A stretch of DNA of 64,000 nucleotides. It comes from Sphingomonas sp. BK345. Its GTDB lineage: Bacteria; Pseudomonadota; Alphaproteobacteria; Sphingomonadales; Sphingomonadaceae. The notes beneath the pieces were generated by a model. The model searched no databases and was not told where the DNA came from. It saw only the letters and a program-made list of their open reading frames with translations. The position numbers were made by a program, and so were the translations under genes. How positions within the stretch are numbered: position 1 is the first letter of the stretch; each line of letters opens with the position of its first letter. Location: positions 744,001 to 808,000 of the forward strand of contig NZ_JACHZX010000001.1 in NCBI RefSeq assembly GCF_014193845.1, written 5' to 3'. This document shows, one piece after another, positions 36,557-45,505 of this stretch.

Positions 36557-37068
36557 GCGCGCGCCTCCGCGGCCAGCCGCAGCGTCCGGTGCGGTCGCCA
36601 CAGCGCGGTCACCGCGGCGGGCAGCGGCGTCGCGCCGCCGCGATCGGCGAAGAGATAGGCCGCGAGCAGCACCGCGCCGTGGCGCAGCGCGGGCGGCAGC
36701 CCGGCCCAGTCGCCCGCCAGCCCGGCGGTGAAGGTGATCTCGACCGGCGCGGCGGTGCGGACCCAGCCGGTGCCCTGCTCGTCGATGTCGACCATCGCCG
36801 CGGCAGGCGCCTCGACGTGGCGCACCGGGCGCGCGGGCAGCGGCTGCCACGCGGCGCGCGCGGGCAGCGCCGCGACCAGCGCGCGCGCGATCAGCACCTG
36901 GCCGAGGAACAGCTCGGCGGCGCCGAGCGCGGTCTCGACCAGCGCGAGCGCGAGCGCGTCGTCATCGGTGGCGGCGGCGCGCAGCTCGGCGCGCAGCGCG
37001 GCGAGCGAGGCGGCGCGATCGGCCTCGCCCAGCGCCACCGTGCCGGGCGCGCCGCTGAGGATCGGCAT
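36553..37068 (-). CDS. GTA head-tail connector (RcGTA g6-like)
   Basis: The 171-residue protein has the Phage_connect/gp6 features: an acidic helical start (DDALALALVETALGAAELFL), the conserved pair of strands with ARPVRHVEAPAAAMVDID, and the ending helix PPALRHGAVLLAAYLFADR. It joins the portal to the tail. It lies 177 bases downstream of the capsid gene, with a palindromic element between. Confidence 0.88.
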   Translation of the reverse strand: MPILSGAPGTVALGEADRAASLAALRAELRAAATDDDALALALVETALGAAELFLGQVLIARALVAALPARAAWQPLPARPVRHVEAPAAAMVDIDEQGTGWVRTAAPVEITFTAGLAGDWAGLPPALRHGAVLLAAYLFADRGGATPLPAAVTALWRPHRTLRLAAEARA

Positions 37069-37096
37069 GACGGGTCTCCTGATGTGGGTAGAACTA

Positions 37097-37236
37097 GATC
37101 CTCCCCGGCACGGGGAGGGGGACCATGCGAAGCTTGGTGGAGGGGGCTGTCCACTCACGCGCCGGTGAGTTAGCGGAGAGCCCCCTCCACCACCCGGCTG
37201 CGCCGGGCGGTCCCCCTCCCCGCCGTGCGGGGAGGA
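37097..37236. repeat. Dispersed palindromic element (family A) between capsid and connector genes
   Basis: The arms GATCCTCCCCGGCACGGGGA and CCCCGCCGTGCGGGGAGGAG flank complementary GGTGGAGGGGGCT and AGCCCCCTCCACC boxes and an inner GCGCCGGTGAG loop. It fills most of the capsid-connector gap. Confidence 0.8.
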
Positions 37237-37245
37237 GTTAGCTCC

Positions 37246-38250
37246 TCACTTCTCCACGAACTTAAGCAGCTTGATCGCGTCGCTGTCGCTCACGCAGCCG
37301 GCCACGCGGCGGGTCGCGTAGAAGGTGACGAAGGGCTTGTTGCTGTACGGGTCGCGCAGCACCGCGGTGTCGCCGCGATCGGCGATCAGATAGCCGAGCC
37401 GGAAGTTGCCGAACGCGATCGAGGCGCTGCCCGCCGCCACGTCGGGCATGTCCTCCGCCTCCACCACGGGATAGCCGAGCAGCGTGGCGGGCTGCGCCGC
37501 CGCCAGCCCGGGCTGCCACAGGAACTGGCCGTCGCGCGTCTTCACCTTGCGCACCTGCGCGGCGGTGGCGGCGTTCATCACGAAGCACGCGCCCTGCCGA
37601 TAGGGCGCGCGCAGCGCCTGGACGAGGTCGATCAGCCGCTCGCCCGGATCCCCCGCGAACGCCCCGGCCGCGCCGCTGGCGAGATATTGCAGCGTGCCGA
37701 ATGCGCGCGCGCCGTCCGCCTCCGCGCTGGCGGGCGAGGTCAGGAAGCCGCGCGGCCGCCCCACCCCGCTGCCGCTCACGAAGGCGGCGCCCTCCGCCTT
37801 GGCGAACTCGGTCGCGATCTCGCCGGCGAGCCACGCCTCGCTGTCGAACAGCGCGTCGTCGAGCATCGCCTGGCTCGCGCTGGGGTTGGCGTAGAGCTCG
37901 CCGCCGGGCGGGACCAGCTCGTGGAAGGTCGGCGTCGCGGTGACGGGGCGCGGATCGGTCTCGCCGGCCCAGCCGGCGGGCGTGCCGCCGCTGGTGATCA
38001 GCTTGCGATAGCCCGCGCTGCCGACCTGCACCACGTTGGCGATGGCGCGGATCGGGCTGAGGCCGACGAGCTGCGCGTCGATCGTGGCATCGAGCTGGGT
38101 CGGGATCGCCACCCCGCCCTGCTCCCCGGTGGTGCCGGTGAAGGCCTTGGTCTCCAGCGTGGCGCCGGTGCGGAGATAGCGCGCGAAGGCCTCGTCGCCC
38201 TCGGGCCGTGCGCCCTCCAGCAGCGGGCGCGCGTCGACGGTGTCGGTCAT
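37246..38250 (-). CDS. GTA major capsid protein, HK97 fold (RcGTA g5-like)
   Basis: The 334-residue protein has the HK97-family capsid pattern: FARYLRTGATLETKAFTGTT, GGVAIPTQLDATIDAQLVGL, the E-loop/A-domain signatures ELVPPGGELYANPSASQAML and FVSGSGVGRPRGFL, and a C-terminal IAFGNFRLGYLIADRGD. The N-terminal scaffold part is short compared with phage HK97. The ATG at 38250 is preceded by GGAGACC. Confidence 0.95.
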   Translation of the reverse strand: MTDTVDARPLLEGARPEGDEAFARYLRTGATLETKAFTGTTGEQGGVAIPTQLDATIDAQLVGLSPIRAIANVVQVGSAGYRKLITSGGTPAGWAGETDPRPVTATPTFHELVPPGGELYANPSASQAMLDDALFDSEAWLAGEIATEFAKAEGAAFVSGSGVGRPRGFLTSPASAEADGARAFGTLQYLASGAAGAFAGDPGERLIDLVQALRAPYRQGACFVMNAATAAQVRKVKTRDGQFLWQPGLAAAQPATLLGYPVVEAEDMPDVAAGSASIAFGNFRLGYLIADRGDTAVLRDPYSNKPFVTFYATRRVAGCVSDSDAIKLLKFVEK

Positions 38251-38375
38251 GGTCGGTCTCCTTCTTGGGGTGAGTGAGGCTGTGATGGAGCCGTCGCGCT
38301 CGTGAGCACGGGCGGCAGCGTCGAGCGACGACGGGGACGCTGAGACGGTCGCTCCCCCGCGTCCTCGCGGGAGCG

Positions 38376-38801
38376 TCACGACGGCGCCGTGCCGAGCGTG
38401 CCGGACGTGAGCGCGGGCGGGTCGCCCGCCCACCAGTCGACCAATGCCCCGGGCTGCATCGGCACCGCGACGAGGCTGACCTCGACCAGCTCGGCCGCGA
38501 CGATCGCGCGGTGCGCGCCCTGGCGCACGGTCCGCGCGCGATACGCCACCGAGAAGCCCGGCAACGCGCCGCCGCGCACCGCGCGCGCCACCGCCGCGTC
38601 GTCGACCCGCGCTGCCACCAGCAGCCCGCGCGCGTCCGGCTCGAGCCGCAGCAGCGCCCCCACCGGCGCGCCGCGATGCTGGCACAGCAGCGGCACGAGG
38701 CGCGGGGCGGCGCCGAACACGCCCGCGCGCAGCACGTCGCCGGCGCGATCGACGCGGTCCCACAACGCAGCATAGCCGCCGCAGCGGAAACCGCCGCTCA
38801 C
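38376..38801 (-). CDS. GTA prohead protease, HK97 family (RcGTA g4-like)
   Basis: The 141-residue protein has the S78/HK97 protease pattern: GYAALWDRVDRAGDVLRAGV (the family's F-x-x-x-D-x-x-x-D-x-x-x-x-G), the histidine in LLCQHRGAPVGALL, and the serine region GFSVAYRARTVRQ with VEVSLVAVPMQPGA. It matures the capsid. A GTG at 38801 fits the family start and overlaps the upstream gene by 4 bases. Confidence 0.9.
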   Translation of the reverse strand: MSGGFRCGGYAALWDRVDRAGDVLRAGVFGAAPRLVPLLCQHRGAPVGALLRLEPDARGLLVAARVDDAAVARAVRGGALPGFSVAYRARTVRQGAHRAIVAAELVEVSLVAVPMQPGALVDWWAGDPPALTSGTLGTAPS

Positions 38802-39130
38802 TTGCCGTCCCCGCCGAGGTCGACGCCGAGCCGCATCGCCAGCCCGAGCAGCAGCAGCGCGCCGAGCGTCCGCGTCACCCAGCCGAGCAGCGCGCGCCAC
38901 GCCGAGCGCTTCGCCGCGCGCCACGTCTGGAGCAGCTCGCGCAGCGCGGCGACGTCGCCCGCCGCGCCCGCGTCGGCGAGCCCGAGCCGGGTGAGCGCGC
39001 GCGTCGCGCCCAGTTCGCCGGCCTGCTCGGCCACCGCGCGCAGCCCCGCCGGGTCGGCGCCTTCCGCCGCCAGCTGGGCGAGCAGCTGCGCCAGCACCGC
39101 GGCGCTGCCCTCGTCGTGCGCCGCGCTCAT
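38798..39130 (-). CDS. Small GTA membrane-type protein (DUF6127-like)
   Basis: The 110-residue protein has a helical first half (VLAQLLAQLAAEGADPAGLR), then ELLQTWRAAKRSAWRALLGW and one hydrophobic helix (TLGALLLLGLAMRLGV). It sits between portal and protease as the small DUF6127 protein does in sphingomonad GTA clusters. Its role is not known. It overlaps both neighbours by 4 bases. Confidence 0.75.
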   Translation of the reverse strand: MSAAHDEGSAAVLAQLLAQLAAEGADPAGLRAVAEQAGELGATRALTRLGLADAGAAGDVAALRELLQTWRAAKRSAWRALLGWVTRTLGALLLLGLAMRLGVDLGGDGK

Positions 39131-40215
39131 TGCCAGTCCACCATCGCGCGCTTCTCCTCGGGCGTGAGGAAGTCCGCCGCCGCCGCCATCCGCCACAGCC
39201 GCTCGCGGTCCTCGGCCAGCGCGGGCACGCGGTCGAGGTCGACCCGCACCGTCGCGTCGCCGCACCAGCGCGCCAGCCCGGCGGCGAGCCCGGTGAGGAT
39301 CGCGTCGGCGAGCGGCAGCACGGTCAGCCGCCACAAGGCGCGATTGGCCTCGGCGTAATTGGCATGGGTCGAGTCGCCGGGCAGGCCGAGCAGCATCGGC
39401 GGCACCCCGAAGGCCAGCGCGATCTCGCGCGCCGCCGCCGCCTTGGTGCCCGCGAAGTCCATGTCGGCCGGGGTGAGGCTGAGGGGTTGCCACGTCAGCC
39501 CGCCTTCCAGCAGCAGCGGCCGGCCGGCGTTGCTCGCGCCGGCGAAGCCCGCGTCCATCTCGTCGCGCAACCGGCGGAACTGGTCGGGCGAGAGCGCCGC
39601 GCCGTCGCGCGCGTCATACACCAGCGCGCCCGAGGGCCGCGCGGCATTGTCGAGCAGCGCCTTGCTCCACGCCGCCGCGGCATTGTGGATCGCCACCGCG
39701 GGCGCGGCGGCGCCGAGGCAGCCCAGGCCGTAATGGTCGTCGAGCGGATGGAAGCGACGCAGGTGGATCACCGCCTCGGGCGCGAGCCGGGTGGCGCGCG
39801 CGCCGACGCGGTAGAGGAAGGCGGCGGGCCAGCCGTCGGCGCCGAGCTCGACGCTCACCCGCTCGGGGCGCAGCGGGTAGAGCGCGGCGAGTGTGCCATC
39901 GGCGTCGCGCAGCGGCTGGACGAAGGCGTTGCCGTGGAGCAGCAGCTGCGCCGCGACGGTCTCGAGCAGCCCGGGCGCGGCGATCAGCCCGCGCAGCCCG
40001 TCGTCGTCGCAGGCGAGCGGCGCGCTGGCGACGCTCTCGGCGACGAGCCGCACCGCGCGCTGCGCGATGGCGTTGCCGCAATAGCCCGCGCGCACCTGCG
40101 CCTCATAGCCCTGCGGCCAGGCGGCGGGCGGCGGCGGCGCGGCGATGCCCGACGCGCGCGCGAGCGGCGGCCGCGCCGCCGCGGGGGCGGGCGCGGTCTT
40201 GCGGAACCAGGCCAT
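39127..40215 (-). CDS. GTA portal protein (RcGTA g3-like)
   Basis: The 362-residue protein has the HK97-type portal signatures: YCGNAIAQRAVRLVAESVAS, LLLHGNAFVQPLRD, AVIHLRRFHPLDDHYGLGCL, the wing region KALLDNAARPSGALVY and FGVPPMLLGLPGDSTHANYA. The portal forms the ring through which DNA enters the head. The ATG at 40215 lies behind GGAGACCC. Confidence 0.95.
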   Translation of the reverse strand: MAWFRKTAPAPAAARPPLARASGIAAPPPPAAWPQGYEAQVRAGYCGNAIAQRAVRLVAESVASAPLACDDDGLRGLIAAPGLLETVAAQLLLHGNAFVQPLRDADGTLAALYPLRPERVSVELGADGWPAAFLYRVGARATRLAPEAVIHLRRFHPLDDHYGLGCLGAAAPAVAIHNAAAAWSKALLDNAARPSGALVYDARDGAALSPDQFRRLRDEMDAGFAGASNAGRPLLLEGGLTWQPLSLTPADMDFAGTKAAAAREIALAFGVPPMLLGLPGDSTHANYAEANRALWRLTVLPLADAILTGLAAGLARWCGDATVRVDLDRVPALAEDRERLWRMAAAADFLTPEEKRAMVDWQ

Positions 40216-40473
40216 GCAAGGGTCTCCTCGATTGGTGGTGTCGGCGGTGTCGGCGGGCGGCGGTGGTGACCGCGCCGAAAGCGGGCCGTGGGACGGGTGC
40301 GGCAAGCGGCGACGTCGGCGGCACGGGGCGCGCGCCAAGCCCATCCGACCGGCATGTCGCGGCCGTTCGCACCACGCCAACCCGACCGGCACTCCCGCCC
40401 GAACCTCGACCGTCCTCCCCCGACCGTCATCCCCGCGCCGACCGCGACCGTCACCCGCGCCCCCACCTCAACC

Positions 40474-40565
40474 GTCATCCCCGCGCAGGCGGGGATCCAG
40501 ACGCGTGGACCGTCAAGGAAGCCGCCACGTCAGCGTGTATGGATCCCTGCCTTCGCAGGGATGAC
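40474..40565. repeat. Dispersed inverted repeat (family C) between portal and iron permease genes
   Basis: Two 32-base inverted arms (40474-40505 and 40534-40565) belong to the same family as 35691-35858. The surrounding gap 40216-40669 holds no supported gene; its left part is rich in CCGACCG-type repeats. Confidence 0.8.
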
Positions 40566-40669
40566 GAAGGAGCGGTCATAGCGACGTCAGGCGAGCCACG
40601 GTCAACGCGGCGCAGGTCCTGTTCCCGCCGTGACCGACGCAGAGGAGAACCGCGCCCGCGCGTCGCTAC

Positions 40670-41080
40670 CTACCGCCGCTTCAGCAGCGTCTCCACGCTG
40701 TCGTCGACGGTGCCGACCTTGCCCGGCTCGTGCCCCGCCTCCTTCTCCAGCGCGGCGCGGATCGCCTCGATCTGGCGGTCGGTCATATGCTCGATGCCGA
40801 TGAACTCGCCGCGCGCCTGGTCGAGCGCGCGGATGATCTCGTCGAGCTTGGCCTGCACCGCCGCGGCGTCGCGGTTCTGCGAGTTCTGGATCACGAACAC
40901 CATCAGGAAGGTCACCAGCGAGGTGCCGGTGTTGATGATCAGCTGCCACGTGTCCGACCAGCCAAAGATCGGCCCCGTCACCGCCCAGGCGAGGATCGTG
41001 ACCAGCGCCAGCGCGAACGTCACCGGCTGGCCCGAGGCAGACGCGATCCGGGTCGCGAGCGCGGCGAAGACACGTTCCAT
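40670..41080 (-). CDS. Low-affinity iron permease family protein
   Basis: The 136-residue protein matches the Iron_permease family: FAALATRIASASGQPVTFAL, two transmembrane helices (TFALALVTILAWAVTGPIFG and WQLIINTGTSLVTFLMVFVI), and the signature VIQNSQNRDAAAVQAKLDEI with the IEHMTDRQIEAIR end. The name comes from a fungal Fet4-like similarity; iron transport by the short bacterial forms is not firmly shown. It lies between the portal and terminase genes of the GTA, on the same strand, so it is an insertion or a cargo gene. I chose the ATG at 41080. Confidence 0.88.
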   Translation of the reverse strand: MERVFAALATRIASASGQPVTFALALVTILAWAVTGPIFGWSDTWQLIINTGTSLVTFLMVFVIQNSQNRDAAAVQAKLDEIIRALDQARGEFIGIEHMTDRQIEAIRAALEKEAGHEPGKVGTVDDSVETLLKRR

Positions 41081-41152
41081 CCTCCGCGCATCCTGCCACC
41101 GCGCCGCGCGCCCGGCCTTAGCGTGGATCAAGCCGCCCGACGCCGCTCACCC

Positions 41153-42460
41153 TCACAGCACGCGCACCCGCACCGCGCCGCCCTCGCCCAGCAGCAGCGC
41201 GGTGAGCGCCCAGACGCAGGCGTCGGCGCGGTCGGGCGAGCGGCCCGGACCCTCGTAGCCGCCGCCCGCGACCAGCCCGGCGAGCTCGTCCTCCAGCGCA
41301 GGGAAGGCGCGCGCGTGCCATACCCGCCCGGTCTCGTAGAGCGCCGCCACCGGCTCGGCGCGCGCCGCCTTGCCGCGCGTGGCGTGGACCAGCCGCAGCG
41401 GCAAAGCGGCGTCGGCGGCGCGCAGCACCTGCGCCACCATCTCGCCGCCCTGGTTGGCCTCGGCCACCACGCGCTCGGCGGCGTGGCGCGCGGCGCAGGC
41501 GGCGACCGCGCGCGCCCAGCGCTCGGGGCTGGCGCCGGTCACGCTCGCGTCTTCCAGCACATAGCCGTGGCCGTCGCGCCCCAGCCCGGCGGCGACGATG
41601 CCGCAGGCGTCGCCGTCGCTGCCCGCGGGCGGGTCGACCCCCACCACCACGCGCACCAGCACCGGCACCGCGGCGGCGCGCTGGCGCTCGAGCAGCGCGC
41701 GCGGCCAGAGCGCGCCGGCGACGTCCTCGATCAGCTCGCCGTCGAGCTCCTGCCGGCCGAGCCGGGTCGCGCCGTACTGCGCCGCGACCGCCGCGACGAA
41801 GGCGTGCGGCAGATGCGGGTTGTCGCGCGTGCGCCCGCGCGTCACCGCGGTGTCGGGCGCGGCGGCGAGGCGGCGCAGCAGCGCGGTGGCGCGCGGCGTC
41901 GTCGTCACCAGCGTGCGCGGCGACTCGCCGAGCCGCAGCCCCAGCATCAGATTGTCCCAGGCGGCGGCGCCGCGCCATTTGCCGAGCTCGTCGGCCCAGG
42001 CGAGATGATGCTCGGGGCCGCGCAGCCCCTCGGGTGCGGCGGCGGAATAGACTTGCGCCACCGCGCCGCCATCGAAGCGCAGCTCGCCCAGGCTCGGCCG
42101 CCACACCGCACCGCCGGCGTACCGCGCCACCGCGAGCAGCCCGCTCGGCCCCTCCACCATCACGCGCCGCGCGTCCTCCTCGGTGGCGCCGACCAGCGCG
42201 ATCCGCGCCTCCGGCCGCGCGCGCGCCATCGCGGCGACCCACTCGGCGCCGGCGCGGGTCTTGCCGAAGCCGCGCCCGGCCTGGATCAGCCACACGCGCC
42301 AGTCGCCGTCCGGCGCGAGCTGCCCCGGATGCGCCCAGCTCGCCCAGTCGGCGACGAGCGCGCCGCGGGTCGCCTCGTCCAGCGTCTCGAACACCGGCGC
42401 GGCGTCGGCGGGATCGAACCGACGCAGCGCGCGTAGCGAGCGCGTGAGCGGCGCGGTCAT
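41153..42460 (-). CDS. GTA terminase large subunit (RcGTA g2-like)
   Basis: The 435-residue protein has the ATPase with Walker A QAGRGFGKTRAGAEW near residue 60 and Walker B HHLAWADELGKW near 152, the coupling motif TLVTTTPRAT, and the RNase H-like nuclease domain with VVVGVDPPAGSDGDACGI. It packs DNA into the capsid. Its ATG overlaps the stop of the upstream small-subunit-like gene by 4 bases. Confidence 0.95.
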   Translation of the reverse strand: MTAPLTRSLRALRRFDPADAAPVFETLDEATRGALVADWASWAHPGQLAPDGDWRVWLIQAGRGFGKTRAGAEWVAAMARARPEARIALVGATEEDARRVMVEGPSGLLAVARYAGGAVWRPSLGELRFDGGAVAQVYSAAAPEGLRGPEHHLAWADELGKWRGAAAWDNLMLGLRLGESPRTLVTTTPRATALLRRLAAAPDTAVTRGRTRDNPHLPHAFVAAVAAQYGATRLGRQELDGELIEDVAGALWPRALLERQRAAAVPVLVRVVVGVDPPAGSDGDACGIVAAGLGRDGHGYVLEDASVTGASPERWARAVAACAARHAAERVVAEANQGGEMVAQVLRAADAALPLRLVHATRGKAARAEPVAALYETGRVWHARAFPALEDELAGLVAGGGYEGPGRSPDRADACVWALTALLLGEGGAVRVRVL

Positions 42461-43914
42461 GCCCACACCCGCGGGCGCGGCGCGGCGCTGACGCCGTGGG
42501 GCGGCGCTGCAGCCGGGCAGGCGGAACGGCGCGCACCGTCGCGGGCGTCGAACCCGGCTGGCGGAATGTCGGGGACGGCGGCACCGACCGCGACGGGCGG
42601 CGCCGCTCGCAGCGGCGCGACCGAACCGAGCGGGCGGACGGGGATATTGACGGCGGAGCGGTTCTCCCGTTCTTCCGACGCGCTCGACCGCTTGGGCCGC
42701 GCTTCGTGCGTCGCCGAGCAGATCGCGGTGACGGACGGGTCCGCGGCTGTGGGCCACCCGGCGTTCGGCGAAGCCTCGTGAACGTGTCCGCGTCGATCGT
42801 CGGACGGATCCTGTTCCCGCGGCGGGATCGTCCCGTCGTGCTCCCGCGCTTGCGCGAGCCCGGGAGGGTTGGACGTCGCCCGTCGGCGGTCTGCTTGACC
42901 CTCGCCTCCCGCGTGCGCCGGAAGACCATGGAGGGAAGGAGCGGCAGCGACGCTGTCGCAGAGCGCTCGTGGCGGCGGCGCCCCAGGATCGAGCAGGATC
43001 GCCACTTGCGGCGCTCGAGGCTCCTGCGCCCCCGCGGGGGCGGCAGAACAGGATGAGTCCGGCGTCGACTCGGAGGCGATGGCAGCAACACTGTCCGTGG
43101 CCGGAGCGGCGCGCGCATCGGAGCCTGTGCCCCTGCCCGCCGCGTCCGTGTCGACGCGCGGGTCGGAACCGGCCCTTTCGGCGGCGCCGGCGCCTGCGCT
43201 CGAGGCCACCGCGTCCGCGCCGACGTCCGCGTCGCGGTCGGCGGGGACGGCGACCGCTTCCTCCCGCTCGTCCCAGTCCGCCGCCGCGGCGCGCTCGACC
43301 GCGTCGACCTCGGCGGCCGCCGCGGGCGACACCGGGGCGCGACGGACACGCGGGGTGACGCCGGCATAGAGCTTCAGCCGGCGCGCCAGCTCGGCCCCGG
43401 CGGGACCGAGCGGGTCACGCTGGCGGCGCGCCGCGCGCGGCGGCGCGACCGGCACGGCGCCGGCGGCGGCGGCGCGGTGGCGGTCGAGCAGCGCCAGCGC
43501 GGCGGCGAGATCGAGCGGCGTCTCGCGCTCGAGCAGGTCGCGCAGCGCCTCCGCCTCGAGCCGCTCATACCCGATCGCGAGCGCGTCGCGCCAGGCGGCG
43601 GCGAAGCGCGCGTTGCGCCGCCGCAGCGCATAGGCCGAGACGAGCGCGACGCCGACCGCCGCCGCGGCGCGCGCCGGACAGCCGAGCATGGCGAGCTGGT
43701 CGAGAAAGAACGCGCGGGTGACGGCGTCGAGCGGGGCCGCGCGCACCGCGCCGCCGGGCACGAACGGTTCGGAGGCGGCGGCTGAGGGCGCCGCGCGACC
43801 GCCGGCCGAGCGGGCGGCGCCGCCGAGCGCGAACGTCGCGGCCTCGCCCCCTGCTGCGCGGGCGTCGGGCGCACGCGCGCGCGTCCCCGCCCCGTCCGAG
43901 CGTTCGCCCCGCAT
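42457..43914 (-). CDS. GTA terminase small subunit-like protein with long disordered tail (RcGTA g1-like)
   Basis: Residues about 45-150 contain the helical DNA-binding region of small terminase proteins (FFLDQLAMLGCPARAAAAVG, SAYALRRRNARFAAAWRDAL, ALRDLLERETPLDLAAALAL). The other 330 residues are low-complexity Ala/Pro/Arg/Asp sequence without recognised domains. Usual lengths for this protein are 100-220 residues, so the tail is an unusual extension. It stays open to a 4-base overlap with terL, which suggests it is really translated. I chose the ATG at 43914; a start at 44037 would add 41 residues of doubtful coding. Confidence 0.65.
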   Translation of the reverse strand: MRGERSDGAGTRARAPDARAAGGEAATFALGGAARSAGGRAAPSAAASEPFVPGGAVRAAPLDAVTRAFFLDQLAMLGCPARAAAAVGVALVSAYALRRRNARFAAAWRDALAIGYERLEAEALRDLLERETPLDLAAALALLDRHRAAAAGAVPVAPPRAARRQRDPLGPAGAELARRLKLYAGVTPRVRRAPVSPAAAAEVDAVERAAAADWDEREEAVAVPADRDADVGADAVASSAGAGAAERAGSDPRVDTDAAGRGTGSDARAAPATDSVAAIASESTPDSSCSAAPAGAQEPRAPQVAILLDPGAPPPRALCDSVAAAPSLHGLPAHAGGEGQADRRRATSNPPGLAQAREHDGTIPPREQDPSDDRRGHVHEASPNAGWPTAADPSVTAICSATHEARPKRSSASEERENRSAVNIPVRPLGSVAPLRAAPPVAVGAAVPDIPPAGFDARDGARRSACPAAAPPHGVSAAPRPRVWA

Positions 43915-44064
43915 CGCCGATCTCCCGCTGAAACGCGAACGGGCCGGCGCGGCGGGAGCCTCGCCCCCGAACCGCCCGGCCCGACTCACATCATCTCGAT
44001 GTTCATGCTTTGTACGCGAACAGCGTCGCGCTGTCAAGTGTCGTCTCGCCGCCGGCGGCGCCGC

Positions 44065-44337
44065 TCAGCCGAGCGCGCGCCCGGTGCCGGGGCTGATCGA
44101 CAGGCGGCGCCCGCTGAGCGTCTCGACCTGGAGCGAGTCGCCGTCGCGCTCCACCGCGACGAAACGGTCGGGCTCGGCCGCGGGCGGCAGCTCGCCGCGC
44201 CACACCACGCGCCCGGCGCGATCGAGGCAGACGAGGTTGCGCGCGCGCGCGTCATCCTCGGCGGCGGGGGCGTAAAGCACCACGCGCCGCCCGCCCCCGA
44301 TCGCGATGCTGCGCGCGACTCGCGCTGGCTCGGGCAT
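44065..44337 (-). CDS. Hypothetical protein upstream of the GTA cluster
   Basis: The 90-residue frame has alternating strand-like segments (RRVVLYAPAAEDDA, NLVCLDRAGRVVWRGELPPA, DSLQVETLSGRRLSIS) that resemble two or three blades of a beta-propeller. It has no signal peptide. It lies 150 bases upstream of the small terminase-like gene on the same strand, with a GGAGA ribosome binding site. I do not recognise a family. Confidence 0.6.
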   Translation of the reverse strand: MPEPARVARSIAIGGGRRVVLYAPAAEDDARARNLVCLDRAGRVVWRGELPPAAEPDRFVAVERDGDSLQVETLSGRRLSISPGTGRALG

Positions 44338-44411
44338 CGGCCGCTCTCCTGTTACGCGCGGAGATACGCGGGCGCGCGCGCGACGGATGCAGGGGGGCTT
44401 ACGGGAACCTG

Positions 44412-44924
44412 TCAGGTCTCTCGATGAAAGACCCGCCTGAAGACGATCGGTGTCGAGAGATGCGGGACGATCATGGTGGTCTCTTCCTCCAGATCCCGAC
44501 CGACGGTGCGATAGGTGGTCGTCCGACCGCTGTCCTCGCCGCGGAACCTTATGGAGAGCGCGTCACCATCCCTTCTTGCCGATACCTGAAAGACAAGAAC
44601 GTCGGTCAGCTTCCACGTGACCGGCTCTTCACCGATCCAGAGGGTGATGGGTGCCTTGGCATCATAAGCGATCCCGATCCGATCCCCTGCGGTCGATATT
44701 CTGATCCGGGATACGGCAACAGACTTGCGCAGCCTCATGCGAGCGGTGATCCGTGTCGAGTTGGGAAGGCCCTCGGTCGCGCTGTCGATCGCCTCGAAGG
44801 CGTGGTCGCTCCGTAGGTCTCCACCATAGATGCCCGACGCCACGCCCTGCGCTGGGCTCGCGGCGCCTGAGCCACAGCCCAGGAAGGCAGCGCCGACCGC
44901 GGCTGACACAATCCACTGACGCAT
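44412..44924 (-). CDS. Secreted or lipoprotein-like hypothetical protein
   Basis: The 170-residue protein starts with a signal peptide (MRQWIVSAAVGAAFLGCGSG) in which FLGC could be a lipobox, although phenylalanine at -3 is unusual. The mature part has no recognised domain; strands such as TLWIGEEPVTWKLTDVLVF and a VGRDLEEETTMIV end suggest a small beta fold. The ATG at 44924 is preceded by GAGTGCGAG and fits the signal peptide; an upstream ATG at 44972 would spoil it. It stands alone. Confidence 0.65.
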   Translation of the reverse strand: MRQWIVSAAVGAAFLGCGSGAASPAQGVASGIYGGDLRSDHAFEAIDSATEGLPNSTRITARMRLRKSVAVSRIRISTAGDRIGIAYDAKAPITLWIGEEPVTWKLTDVLVFQVSARRDGDALSIRFRGEDSGRTTTYRTVGRDLEEETTMIVPHLSTPIVFRRVFHRET

Positions 44925-45192
44925 CTCGCACTCCTCGGATCCCGCTGTCGGGCTCGACGGTTGTGGTGGCACTTGAGGCTAGCACACGGTCCTCTTGCGT
45001 CATACGGGATCGAGGACCTGGCTCCGGTTGCCGAGCACGTGAGCTGGCGAAGAGCTGTCCTGTAGGGGGAGCTGAGCATCACTGCCCGATGTTTCGATCG
45101 GCGAACTCGGAAGCGGAGCGGCCGCTCCTCGCGATACTCGGACAGTTCGCCCGGTGGATCAGCTCTCGCCGCCGCGACGCTCCACTCCAGGG

Positions 45193-45266
45193 TGGAGCGG
45201 GTAACGGGAATCGAACCCGTGTATTCAGCTTGGAAGGCTGCTGCACTACCATTGTGCTATACCCGC
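45193..45266 (-). tRNA. tRNA-Gly (anticodon TCC)
   Basis: Read on the minus strand the sequence starts GCGGGTATAGCACAATGGTA, has the anticodon loop CTTCCAA (anticodon TCC), the T arm GGGTTCGATTCCC and the acceptor end ACCCGCT followed by an encoded CCA. All four stems pair. Apart from this tRNA, the gap between 44925 and 45505 holds no gene I can support. Confidence 0.95.
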
Positions 45267-45505
45267 ATACCCGCGGGAAAGCGCCGCTTTCTGGCTTTCC
45301 CCACCGGCCGTTCCAACGTCCGCCACGCTGGCTTTCCAGCATCCCGCCGGATGGAACGAGCGGCGTCATACCCAGCCGCCGGCAGCGGCACAAGCCGTCC
45401 CATGACGGCCGGGCCGCCGATACCGAGCGGCGTCACCCCAGCACACCGGGCGGTGCCGGACCACGCCCTGCCGCGCGGCGCGGCGGGACGTGGCCGAGCG
45501 GGCGA

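Noticed and set aside
27318..43914. Prophage instead of gene transfer agent
   Set aside because: No integrase, repressor, replication or lysis genes and no attachment repeats are seen, and the gene order is that of RcGTA.
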